The notes beneath the pieces are model-generated. The model saw nothing but the letters and a program-made list of their open reading frames with translations, did not search any database and was not told the origin of the DNA. This document shows positions 24,287-32,784 of a stretch of 64,000 nt of DNA, piece by piece. The stretch is from contig JAXGYX010000001.1 in assembly GCA_040772065.1 (NCBI GenBank), forward strand, positions 1,860,001-1,924,000, given 5' to 3'. The translations under genes were made by a program, and so were the position numbers. Position 1 is the first letter of the stretch, and each line of letters starts with the position of its first letter. Origin of the DNA: JAXGYX01 sp040772065. Lineage in GTDB: Bacteria; Bacillota; Clostridia; Saccharofermentanales; Fastidiosipilaceae.

Positions 24287-27200
24287 TCAAAACGCCTCTT
24301 CATTGGAGGTAACCTCCGCGTCCATCAGAACGCCACCTGTCTCGTCAAGCTCGCCGGTGCTAAATCCGGAGTGGGCCAGGCCTTTTTCCGAGAGACCGTC
24401 ATCGTCGCTTCCGTACTCACCCATCGCGTTCTTGTCATATTCGGGAACGTCGACCCCTTCTTCAGAAGATTCCTTGATCTCAATGACATCGTCATCCTCA
24501 GAAAAGATCTGGACATCCAGACACAGGCTTTGCATCTCTTTGACCAGGACCTTGAAGGATTCGGGCACGCCCGTGTCGGGAATGTTCTCACCCTTGACGA
24601 TCGCCTCGTATGTTTTGGTACGTCCGGTGATGTCGTCCGATTTAACCGTCAAAATTTCACGCAGCGTGTATGACGCGCCGTAAGCCTGCAGCGCCCAAAC
24701 TTCCATCTCACCAAATCGCTGTCCGCCAAATTGAGCTTTTCCGCCAAGCGGCTGTTGGGTGACCAGTGAGTATGGTCCGATTGAGCGGGCATGGATCTTG
24801 TCATCGACAAGATGGTGCAGTTTAAGGTAGTACATGATCCCCACCGTGGAGCGATTCTCAAACGGTTCACCCGTGCGGCCATCGAATAGCACGACTTTGC
24901 CGTCGTCATCGATGTCAGCCAACTGAAACGCCTCGCGCACATCCACCTCGGTCGCGCCGTCAAAGACCGGCGTCGCGACTTTCCAGCCAAGCGCTCGGCA
25001 GGCTCTGCCTAGGTGAACCTCAAGCAACTGTCCGATGTTCATACGTGAAGGCACGCCAAGCGGATTCAAGACAATATCGAGAGGGGTTCCGTCCGGCAGG
25101 AACGGCATGTCCTCTTCCGGCAATATGCGGGAAACCACACCCTTGTTGCCATGTCGACCGGCCATTTTATCGCCAACCGATATCTTCCGTTTCTGTGCGA
25201 TATAGACCCGTACCAGGCGGTTAACGCCATGTTTTAAATCATCGTCATTGTCGCGGTTGAACTCTTTGATATCCACCACAATGCCATATTCTCCATGTGG
25301 CACTCGCACCGAGGTGTCACGCACCTCACGAACCTTCTCGCCGAAGATCGCGCGATACAAGCGCTCTTCCGGCGTCATTTCAGTTTCACCTTTCGGAGTG
25401 ACCTTACCAACCAGGATGTCACCCGCATGCACCTCAGCGCCGATTCGAATGATGCCGCGGTCGTCGAGGTCTTTCATCGCGTCGTCACCAACATTGGGGA
25501 TTTCACGGGTAATCTCTTCCGGACCAAGTTTTGTGTCACGCGCCTCACATTCGTACTCCACGATGTGAATCGAAGTATAGACATCATCGCGCACCAGGCG
25601 TTCATTGATCAGCACGGCGTCTTCGTAATTGTATCCTTCCCAACTCAAAAATCCGATCAGCGCGTTCTTTCCGAGCGCCAACTCTCCGTTGTCGGTCGAA
25701 GGCCCATCCGCCAGAATGTCACCTTTTTGAACTGTGTCGCCAACTTTGACCAGAGGACGCTGATTTATACAAGTACTTTGGTTTGAGCGTTGGTATTTAA
25801 TCAGATCATAAGAGTCGGAGCTGGTCGGTCCGGTGGCGACCACAATCTTGTCGGCCGCGACGAATGAAACCTCGCCATCATGTTTGGCGATCACACAGAC
25901 ACCGGAATCCTTCGCGGCGTGGTATTCCATACCGGTACCGATGATCGGTGATTCGGTGCGGATCAGCGGGACCGCCTGACGCTGCATGTTCGAGCCCATC
26001 AGAGCGCGGTTCGCGTCATCGTTGCCCAAAAAAGGAATAAGGGAGGTCGCGACGGAGACCTGTTGTTTAGGCGACACGTCCATCAAATCGACTTTGCCGT
26101 GTTCCACCTCGAGAAATTTATCCAGCCAGCGACAGGTGACCTTTCTCGCGACAAACTGATTGTTCTCGTCAAGAGGCTCATTCGCCTGCGCGATGTAGTA
26201 ATAATCCTCCGTGTCGGCGGATAGATAGACGACCTCATCGGTCACTCGCTTGTTTTCCTTGTCATAGACTCGGTATGGCGTTTCGATAAAACCGTATTTA
26301 TTCACCTTCGCATAAGTCGCAAGTGAGTTGATCAACCCGATGTTTGGTCCTTCCGGCGTCTCGATCGGGCACATGCGGCCATAATGTGAGGTGTGAACGT
26401 CACGCACTTCAAAGTTGGCTCGATCTCTGCTCAAACCACCGGGTCCGAGAGCGGACAGCCTGCGCTTGTGCGTCAGCTCAGCCAATGGATTGGGTTGATC
26501 CATAAATTGTGAAAGCTGAGACGATCCGAAAAACTCTTTAATCGCCGCGCTGACAGGTCTGGTGTTGACCAGCATCTGCGGGGTGACCGTGGTGATGTCG
26601 GCGACCGAACCCATTCTTTCACGAACCACGCGCTCCATACGGGCAAACCCGACGCGCACCTGGTTTTGTAGCAGCTCGCCAACCGAGCGGACTCGGCGAT
26701 TGCCAAGATGATCGATGTCATCAATATCACCGACATGGTGAAACAGACCCAGCATATAACTGACCGAGGCGACAATATCTTCCACCGTCAGATGTTTTGG
26801 CGCCAAGTCATAGCGCCGTCTGGACAGCTTGTCCGACAGCAGCTTGACCAAATCACCGGAAGGGGTTTGTTCCAATTCGGCGTCCACCTCGGTGATGATT
26901 TCCCGCAACACACCTGTCCGCACCATTTCGCTCACACCACACGCCTCGGGATTCAAGCCATCCAACGCCTCTTCTCCATAGATGTTGACAAGAAAATCTA
27001 AAGTCTCAACCCGGGCGTTGCCGATGACTTGAACGACATCGGTGGATTCATGCACGGTGTCTCCGACTGTGTGAATCGGATTGATCGCGACACGATTCAC
27101 TCCGTGCATTTGAATTTCTCGGGCTATCTCCGCGGAAATCAAAGAGCCCGCCTCTATCAGCAGCTCGCCTTCCGGGCTGATGACCGTCTCCGCCGCGCGG

Positions 27201-28069
27201 TGACCGGTCAAACGCGTATGCAGAGCGAATTTTTTATTTAGCTTAAAAATGCCAACCTTCGCCAAATCGTAGCGGCGGGCGTCAAAGAACATGTTGTTCA
27301 GCAGTGTCTCGGCTCCTTCGACGGATACCGGCTCACCGGGACGTAGCTTGCGATAGAGTTCCTGTAAGCCCTCCTCGCGATTGCGGCAGGGATCTTTTTC
27401 CAGTGTGGCAAGCAGTCTGCGGTCCTCACCGAAAGTGTCGATGATCTCCTGATTTGTACTAAAACCCAGCGAACGCAAAAAAATCGTCAAGGGAAATTTA
27501 CGCGCGCGATCGACACGAATTGAAACGATTTCATTCGCGTCGGTTTCATATTCAATCCAGGCCCCCCGATTGGGGATCAGCTGAGAAAAATAAATTGTCT
27601 TGTCCGTCTTCGCGTCCACACCCTGGGTGTAATACGCGCCCGGAGAGCGAACAAGCTGTGAGATGATCACCCGCTCCGCTCCGTTGATGATGAATGTCCC
27701 GGTGTCGGTCATAATCGGAAACTCGCCAATATAGACCTGCTGTTCGACCACATCCGCCTCACCTTTTTCCAAACGCACTTTAACGCGCAAAGGAGCCGCG
27801 AAATTCGCGTCTCTCTCTCTACACTCAGCGATCGGATAGGTGGGATGCTCAATATCAAATTCTTTTCCCACAAAAGAAAGTTTCAAATCCCCTGAGTAAT
27901 CCGTCAAGGGCGAAATGTCGTCCAAAACTTCCTGGAGTCCGGAATCTAAAAACCATTGATAGGAATTTTTTTGGATCTCTACCAAATTTGGCATGTCGAT
28001 GATATCTTTAATACTCGAATACGACATGCGCTCACTTCTGCCCAATTTAACAGGATGGGGATACGCCAT
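24287..28069 (-). CDS. rpoB: DNA-directed RNA polymerase subunit beta
   Basis: Catalytic core subunit of 1260 residues. The rifampicin region reads SSQLSQFMDQPNPLAELTHKRRLSALGPGGLSRDRANFEVRDVH, with the usual sensitive-type residues. Other marks are HYGRMCPIETPEGPNIGLI and KMAGRHGNKGVVSRI. After the conserved end (VLVKEMQSLCLDVQIFSE) there is a C-terminal tail of about 75 residues rich in Asp, Glu and Gly. GAGGTGG precedes the ATG. The ribosomal protein genes rplJ and rplL, which often sit upstream, are not here. Confidence 0.98.
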   Translation of the reverse strand: MAYPHPVKLGRSERMSYSSIKDIIDMPNLVEIQKNSYQWFLDSGLQEVLDDISPLTDYSGDLKLSFVGKEFDIEHPTYPIAECRERDANFAAPLRVKVRLEKGEADVVEQQVYIGEFPIMTDTGTFIINGAERVIISQLVRSPGAYYTQGVDAKTDKTIYFSQLIPNRGAWIEYETDANEIVSIRVDRARKFPLTIFLRSLGFSTNQEIIDTFGEDRRLLATLEKDPCRNREEGLQELYRKLRPGEPVSVEGAETLLNNMFFDARRYDLAKVGIFKLNKKFALHTRLTGHRAAETVISPEGELLIEAGSLISAEIAREIQMHGVNRVAINPIHTVGDTVHESTDVVQVIGNARVETLDFLVNIYGEEALDGLNPEACGVSEMVRTGVLREIITEVDAELEQTPSGDLVKLLSDKLSRRRYDLAPKHLTVEDIVASVSYMLGLFHHVGDIDDIDHLGNRRVRSVGELLQNQVRVGFARMERVVRERMGSVADITTVTPQMLVNTRPVSAAIKEFFGSSQLSQFMDQPNPLAELTHKRRLSALGPGGLSRDRANFEVRDVHTSHYGRMCPIETPEGPNIGLINSLATYAKVNKYGFIETPYRVYDKENKRVTDEVVYLSADTEDYYYIAQANEPLDENNQFVARKVTCRWLDKFLEVEHGKVDLMDVSPKQQVSVATSLIPFLGNDDANRALMGSNMQRQAVPLIRTESPIIGTGMEYHAAKDSGVCVIAKHDGEVSFVAADKIVVATGPTSSDSYDLIKYQRSNQSTCINQRPLVKVGDTVQKGDILADGPSTDNGELALGKNALIGFLSWEGYNYEDAVLINERLVRDDVYTSIHIVEYECEARDTKLGPEEITREIPNVGDDAMKDLDDRGIIRIGAEVHAGDILVGKVTPKGETEMTPEERLYRAIFGEKVREVRDTSVRVPHGEYGIVVDIKEFNRDNDDDLKHGVNRLVRVYIAQKRKISVGDKMAGRHGNKGVVSRILPEEDMPFLPDGTPLDIVLNPLGVPSRMNIGQLLEVHLGRACRALGWKVATPVFDGATEVDVREAFQLADIDDDGKVVLFDGRTGEPFENRSTVGIMYYLKLHHLVDDKIHARSIGPYSLVTQQPLGGKAQFGGQRFGEMEVWALQAYGASYTLREILTVKSDDITGRTKTYEAIVKGENIPDTGVPESFKVLVKEMQSLCLDVQIFSEDDDVIEIKESSEEGVDVPEYDKNAMGEYGSDDDGLSEKGLAHSGFSTGELDETGGVLMDAEVTSNEEAF

Positions 28070-28162
28070 TCAAACCACCTCAAATTCAGCTATTTCTCAC
28101 TTTAATAAGTTTATTGATACTATCATTTGAGGTCGACCAAATCAATCGAAAAGTATAAATAT

Positions 28163-28180
28163 ATTGGTTTGTCAAGAACA
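28163..28180 (-). promoter_or_regulatory. Promoter-like segment upstream of rpoB
   Basis: A consensus TTGACA (minus strand, 28170-28175) is embedded in AT-rich DNA about 100 bases ahead of rpoB. The best -10 candidates (TATACT just downstream) do not have ideal spacing with it, but suit an overlapping TTGTTC box. The exact start site is uncertain. Together with the terminator at 28256-28305 this accounts for the 28070-28368 gap. Confidence 0.35.
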
Positions 28181-28255
28181 ATTCCACATTTTAACGAAAT
28201 TTTGTTATATAGCGCAAAAAATTGGTTAACTCTGTCAATAATGATTTTATTTTCA

Positions 28256-28305
28256 CTAAAAAAGAAGTGAACGGTTGGCGACGCCGAGGACCTGCTCACT
28301 TCTTT
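28256..28305 (-). terminator. Intrinsic terminator after the PrsA-like gene
   Basis: Ten-base arms AAAGAAGTGA (28261-28270) and TCACTTCTTT (28296-28305) pair perfectly around a 25-base loop. On the minus strand the stem runs into TTTAGTG, giving a T-rich tail. It lies 60 bases after the stop of the foldase gene. Confidence 0.75.
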
Positions 28306-28368
28306 AATACAATTGAATTTACCTTGATTCACGACTTAATGCGATTGGGCGCCGCCCGTCAGATCAAA

Positions 28369-29907
28369 TCAGTATTGTTTGATATACTTCATGCCAAATT
28401 TACTTTCAGTCACCTGATACTCAGACTTTTCTTTCAACGATTCCATTTCAGCGTCAAACTCATCTTTGCGCAACTTGCGCTCGACATCCTGATGCCAGAC
28501 CGGATCATCGGCAAAGCTTTCAAAATACATCACATGGTAGCCGTACTTACTCTCCACGATATCCGTGTCTCCATTTTTTCGTGAAGTGTCGAATATCCAA
28601 TCGTTGAATTCGTCCACCATCTGACCGTACGCGACATCGCTGAACAGATTGGATTCGGCGGCTTTACCGCTTTCCACCAGCTCATCTCCGATTTTCTCCA
28701 TATCTGAACTTGAGCTGATCTCGCCTAAAACCTCTTCCGCCTGTTTTTTGGCGGCTGACTTTTCCTTATCTGTCGCCTCTTCGCGATTCGCCTCAAACAG
28801 GATGTGTCTGACCGTGGGCAGATGAATCTCATTTTTCTGCCGCGAGATAAAATAGACAAGCGTGAAATTGTTGTTACTTCCTTCAAGAAGGTTTGTGTCA
28901 CCGGTCTCTCGCTCCTCAAACAGCCATTCCGCAAGATCTTTATCGACCATCGCATTTTTCTTCACCGTTTGTAAGGTGCTGTCCGGTTCGTCGGTATATT
29001 TTTCGACTTCATCCTCAGACACATAGTCCGGCAGCAAATCAACAAAAGACTCCTCATCGGTGATTTTATCGTACATTTCCGTAACTTTTTCTTTTAGTTC
29101 CTCACGACCGGTCTCGATCTGCTCATCTGTCAGCTCCTCACCATCCGCCGATTTTTTAGGCAATACAAAGATATGGGAACGGAAACTGACTGTGTCAAAA
29201 TCATCCATATTCTCTTCATAATAGGAATCGATATTATCTTCTGAGATCTTGTAAGTTAGCGGATACTCCTCGCCAAACTGCGACGCCAACAGTGCCCGCT
29301 CCATGATCTCGCTTAAAACCTCTAAATTGGCGCCGACACCATACTGTTCAACCAACAAATTATTCGCTTCGATTTCTGTTCCATTTTGCTCAATCGTCTT
29401 GTCAATGGTGTCTTCCACCCGCTGTTGATTTTCCTTGCTCAGTTCGATGTCGTTTTGTTTCGCCTGATCAACACGGACATAGGTATCTTGAATTGTTTCT
29501 CGTGTCAATCGATTGATGACTTCGCCCCAAGTTTCATCGGTCTCTGAAAAACCGGCCTTTTGAGTCAGATCATATTGTCCCGTCACGGTTTGCGGTATCA
29601 AGCCCATCGAAGCGAATTGACTTAGGTTGTTCGCGTAATAATAGTTGTATTCAACTGTGCCAACTTTGTTTTCACCGATTGAGATCGGGCGGGCGATTCT
29701 CTGAGGCACGCCGACAGCGAACAATATCCAGACAACCAGCACGAGCACAAGAGCCACCACAGTGATCGGAAACAAAAGTCTACCGAAACGGCTGCCTGTG
29801 CGAATTGGTTTCTTGGACCCATCCTTGGCTTTCATCGCCTCCAGACGTTTTTCTGTCTTCTGGCGACGCAGCGAAACTTTATCAAGATTTTTTTCTTCTT
29901 TTTTCAT
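28369..29907 (-). CDS. Membrane-anchored PrsA/SurA-like peptidyl-prolyl isomerase
   Basis: Foldase of 512 residues from the ATG at 29907, with AGGAG six bases ahead; the longer frame has no ribosome site. A basic N-terminus is followed by one transmembrane helix (about residues 43-66, LLFPITVVALVLVLVVWILFAV), so the rest is extracellular. The N-terminal chaperone part is rich in Asp, Glu and Gln. A parvulin-like domain lies in the last third, starting at LPTVRHILFEANREEATDKEKSAAKKQAEEVL and ending SKYGYHVMYFESF. It is expected to help fold exported proteins such as the CAP-domain and NlpC proteins encoded nearby. The membrane helix, rather than a lipobox, anchors it. Confidence 0.82.
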   Translation of the reverse strand: MKKEEKNLDKVSLRRQKTEKRLEAMKAKDGSKKPIRTGSRFGRLLFPITVVALVLVLVVWILFAVGVPQRIARPISIGENKVGTVEYNYYYANNLSQFASMGLIPQTVTGQYDLTQKAGFSETDETWGEVINRLTRETIQDTYVRVDQAKQNDIELSKENQQRVEDTIDKTIEQNGTEIEANNLLVEQYGVGANLEVLSEIMERALLASQFGEEYPLTYKISEDNIDSYYEENMDDFDTVSFRSHIFVLPKKSADGEELTDEQIETGREELKEKVTEMYDKITDEESFVDLLPDYVSEDEVEKYTDEPDSTLQTVKKNAMVDKDLAEWLFEERETGDTNLLEGSNNNFTLVYFISRQKNEIHLPTVRHILFEANREEATDKEKSAAKKQAEEVLGEISSSSDMEKIGDELVESGKAAESNLFSDVAYGQMVDEFNDWIFDTSRKNGDTDIVESKYGYHVMYFESFADDPVWHQDVERKLRKDEFDAEMESLKEKSEYQVTESKFGMKYIKQY

Positions 29908-29934
29908 GAAATCTCCTAATATACATGCCTCAAA

Positions 29935-29955
29935 CCCATCGTGTTCCGCGATGGG
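29935..29955 (-). other. Short hairpin ahead of the PrsA-like gene
   Basis: Seven-base arms CCCATCG and CGATGGG with a seven-base loop, just upstream of the ribosome site at about 29912. On the minus strand the tail is only TTTGAGG. It may be a weak terminator of the preceding gene or a leader structure. Confidence 0.35.
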
Positions 29956-30039
29956 ACGGGGCAAAATTATTCTATATTATACACAAGATACATAAATGGT
30001 TTAAATTAACGACTAAGGTTTAAATTACGCCACAAATGA

Positions 30040-30819
30040 TTAATACTCCAATGTGAAACTTTTGTCAAAATACATTCGGTACCCATCCAGCAACGCCTTA
30101 GTCAAAATTCCATGTCCCTCCTTGCCGTCCGGCCCCTGTGAAAGAAGATTCATTTGCAGTTCGACAAAGTCTTCGGAAATTTTCGAAGCGATTGTGGAAT
30201 CTTTTTTCCTGCCAATACCTAAGATAATCGAGCCATAGTTTTTATCCTTCATACAAAGCCCTACATAAAGATAAATCATATTCAATAGCTCATAATACAA
30301 TGTATAAGAGGGCTCATACGCCGGATCTGAACGATCGGTCGGCAAAGAATGTGGTAAATTTGAGATTTCAAGGGCTTTCAGTAGTTTCTTGTTGTTAAAA
30401 AACTGTTCCAACCCACGTGCTCCTCTGCGTTGGTGTGATTTTGGATTATTTTTACCAGAGAAAGTCAACCAGCTCTGAAGCTCACCCAGCCAGCTGTCCG
30501 CCCAACGCATCTCTTTAAGCGGCGATTTGCGATAGCGCAGTGACCATAGGTCTTGCATGAGAAGCAGGCGTTTCGTGTCCATTTGTTCAGCTGTTTGTTG
30601 TCTTAAATTGCGCTCCAAAAACAGACGCCGCTCCTCTCCGTCGGTCATACGCACATAATCCGTTAACAACACCGACATCCGCTCATCAAAAGACAACTCG
30701 GGTTTCACACGTTCGGACTGAAAAGCACCGCAGTGCACACAAAATATCTTTTCTGACGATGGATCCGCATTAAAGCGTCCACCACAATTTATACAGACAA
30801 ATTCCTTATGCTCACTCAT
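30040..30819 (-). CDS. Zinc-ribbon protein of unknown function (DUF6553-like)
   Basis: A 259-residue cytoplasmic protein beginning with a zinc ribbon: VCINCGGRFNADPSSEKIFCVHCGAF, two CxxC pairs within the first 32 residues. The remainder is helical and charged, with RRLFLERNLRQQTAEQMDTKRLLLMQDLWSLRYRK and a C-terminal half containing YELLNMIYLYVGLCMKDKNYGSIILGIGRKKD. I recall a family of this shape in Clostridia with no assigned role. It sits directly downstream of parB at the end of the origin cluster, which may only reflect conserved synteny. Confidence 0.7.
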   Translation of the reverse strand: MSEHKEFVCINCGGRFNADPSSEKIFCVHCGAFQSERVKPELSFDERMSVLLTDYVRMTDGEERRLFLERNLRQQTAEQMDTKRLLLMQDLWSLRYRKSPLKEMRWADSWLGELQSWLTFSGKNNPKSHQRRGARGLEQFFNNKKLLKALEISNLPHSLPTDRSDPAYEPSYTLYYELLNMIYLYVGLCMKDKNYGSIILGIGRKKDSTIASKISEDFVELQMNLLSQGPDGKEGHGILTKALLDGYRMYFDKSFTLEY

Positions 30820-30865
30820 GGATCAATCGTATCCTTTACAGTTTCTATATAAGTAGAAGTTAAGC

Positions 30866-31843
30866 TTATCCTCTCGATTCAAATATTTCAATGATTCGAT
30901 CAAGGTCTTCATTTGAAAAATATTCGATCATGATCGTTCCTTTGTTATTTCTATCTTTCAGGCGGACTTTCGTCCCAAGTGCTTTGGCGCAGCGATCTTC
31001 GACCGATTTTATGCTAAGCTCGACCGCCCGATCGGGAACTTTCGGTTCGGGAGCCGGAGTGGGTTCTTTCAACAGCTGTTTGACCATTTTTTCGGTATCA
31101 CGCACACTCATGGAACGGCGTATGATTTGATTCGCTGCATCGAATTGTTTTTCATCGTCCATGATTGGCAACAATGCCCTGGCGTGCCCGGCTGACAGAT
31201 CTTCATCCAACAACATTTGTTTAACTTTCGGCGACAAATTCAACAGACGAAGAATATTGGCGATCGCAGGACGGCTTCGACCCACCAGTTTCGATACTTC
31301 TTCTTGCTTCATAGAATACTCATCTATGAGTCTTTTTAGTGATTCCGCCTCTTCCAATGGATTGAGATCCTGTCGTTGAATGTTCTCGATCAAAGCCTGC
31401 TGCAGCACCTGTAATTCACTGAGATCACGCACAATTGACGGTATAGTTGGTTTTTCCGCTAATTTTGAAGCGCGCCACCTACGTTCTCCAGCGACAATCT
31501 GATAGCCGGATTCAGTTTTGGTCACAATAATTGGGATGATGACACCGGTTTCTTTGATTGATTCAGCTAAGGACTCCAATTCTTCTTTCATAAAACGTTT
31601 ACGAGGTTGTTCTAAATTTGGATAGACATCATCAATTGGCAGTTCCAAAATAACATCACCCGGCAGCCGCGCAGCACCCGTTTCCGGTTTCAACCGCTGT
31701 TGGTTTTCCTTTTGCTCGGTCGATTCCGGCGTTTCAAACGAGCGATCATCATTTTCCTGTCGCTCCAATTTGTTTTCCGGTGTGGCAGCTGACAACAAGG
31801 CTCCCAAACCACGTCCCAATCCCTTTTGTTTAGGCGACGCCAT
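30866..31843 (-). CDS. parB: Chromosome partitioning protein ParB (Spo0J)
   Basis: DNA-binding protein that loads on parS sites and spreads as a CTP-dependent clamp. The protein has 325 residues from the ATG at 31843, which has GGAG seven bases upstream and overlaps the parA stop by 14 bases. Visible parts are the N-terminal ParA-stimulating segment (KGLGRGLGALL), the CTP-binding ParB box with GERRWRASKLA, the helix-turn-helix (KQEEVSKLVGRSRPAIANILRLL) and a C-terminal dimerisation domain. Two parS-like sites lie in and just upstream of the neighbouring parA gene. Confidence 0.96.
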   Translation of the reverse strand: MASPKQKGLGRGLGALLSAATPENKLERQENDDRSFETPESTEQKENQQRLKPETGAARLPGDVILELPIDDVYPNLEQPRKRFMKEELESLAESIKETGVIIPIIVTKTESGYQIVAGERRWRASKLAEKPTIPSIVRDLSELQVLQQALIENIQRQDLNPLEEAESLKRLIDEYSMKQEEVSKLVGRSRPAIANILRLLNLSPKVKQMLLDEDLSAGHARALLPIMDDEKQFDAANQIIRRSMSVRDTEKMVKQLLKEPTPAPEPKVPDRAVELSIKSVEDRCAKALGTKVRLKDRNNKGTIMIEYFSNEDLDRIIEIFESRG

Positions 31844-32618
31844 TGACAAACTCCTTTCCGGCTCTTGCCATCACTTCTCTGGCCAGATTATGATACGCTT
31901 CCCCACCCTTGGATCTTTTGTCGTAAATATTGATCGGTTGCCCATAACTTGGCGCTTCACTCAATCGAACATTTCGGGGAATGATTGTTTCAAAAACTTT
32001 ATCACCAAAATAATTACGCACTTCCTCGTTGACCTGATTCGCCAATTGAGTTCTTGAGTCATACATTGTCAACACCACGCCAAAGATATCAAGATTCGGA
32101 TTTAATCCCGCCTTCACCAAACTTATTGTGTCCATCAATTGTGAAACACCTTCCAACGCGTAATATTCTCCTTGAATGGGGACGATAGCGCCATCGCAGG
32201 CCGTCAACGCATTCAAAGTTAGAATGCCTAAAGAGGGCGGAGAATCGATCAATATATAATCAAATGGTTGTTCCAAATCTTTCAGTGCCCGCTTTAACAC
32301 TGATTCACGCTGTTCCATTGAAACCATTTCAATTTCCGCGCCGGCTAAATCAATGGTGCCCGGGCAAATATATAAGTTTGATTGAATTGTTTCACGTTGA
32401 ACATTGTTAATTGAAACTTGATTGATCAACATATCATAAGTTGTCATTCCCGGCGCGTTTTTATCAATGCCCAGTCCACTGGTGGCGTTACCTTGAGGAT
32501 CCAAATCCACCAACAAAACTCGCTGACCACGCATCGCCAAGTATGACGCCATATTGATGCAAGTCGTTGTTTTACCAACACCGCCTTTTTGGTTGACCAA
32601 AGCCAACATAATTGCCAT
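31830..32618 (-). CDS. parA: Chromosome partitioning ATPase ParA (Soj)
   Basis: Walker-type ATPase of 262 residues from the ATG at 32618, which has GGAGA six bases upstream. The deviant Walker A is ALVNQKGGVGKTTTCINMA, the second motif is LLVDLDPQGNATSGLG, and Walker B is YILIDSPPSLGILTLNAL. It cooperates with ParB in origin segregation and, in Bacillus, also controls DnaA activity. It is cotranscribed with parB. The promoter region to its right overlaps a parS-like site. Confidence 0.96.
   Translation of the reverse strand: MAIMLALVNQKGGVGKTTTCINMASYLAMRGQRVLLVDLDPQGNATSGLGIDKNAPGMTTYDMLINQVSINNVQRETIQSNLYICPGTIDLAGAEIEMVSMEQRESVLKRALKDLEQPFDYILIDSPPSLGILTLNALTACDGAIVPIQGEYYALEGVSQLMDTISLVKAGLNPNLDIFGVVLTMYDSRTQLANQVNEEVRNYFGDKVFETIIPRNVRLSEAPSYGQPINIYDKRSKGGEAYHNLAREVMARAGKEFVNGVA
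32388..32403. promoter_or_regulatory. parS-like site inside parA
   Basis: Sixteen bases reading TGTTTCACGTTGAACA match the conserved parS sequence TGTTTCACGTGAAACA at 14 of 16 positions. An intragenic parS near the origin is normal, for example within spo0J of Bacillus subtilis. Confidence 0.65.
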
Positions 32619-32679
32619 ACAATTCTCCAATCAGTAAGTGAAATTTTCTGATAATCAATTCTATCACGATCTTTGCCAA

Positions 32680-32695
32680 TGTTTCATGTGAAACA
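32680..32695. promoter_or_regulatory. parS site upstream of parA
   Basis: Sixteen bases reading TGTTTCATGTGAAACA match the parS consensus at 15 of 16 positions; the only change is in the centre (CATGTG for CACGTG). It lies between the gyrB terminator and the parA start and should nucleate ParB loading at the origin. Confidence 0.88.
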
Positions 32696-32710
32696 TTTAA
32701 AGAATTTGAA

Positions 32711-32750
32711 AATTTAAACCCGCCATTTATAACACGGCGGGTTTAATTTC
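32711..32750 (-). terminator. Intrinsic terminator after gyrB
   Basis: Ten-base arms TAAACCCGCC (32715-32724) and GGCGGGTTTA (32736-32745) pair perfectly, followed on the minus strand by AATTTTC. The symmetry also allows use on the plus strand. It lies 40 bases after the gyrB stop. Confidence 0.78.
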
Positions 32751-32784
32751 ATTAATTCTCAATAATATTAATTTGTAATTTGTC

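Noticed and set aside
20788..27241. Many open frames antisense to rpoB and rpoC
   Set aside because: They are shadows of highly conserved genes, with no ribosome sites and Arg/Pro-rich, low-quality products.
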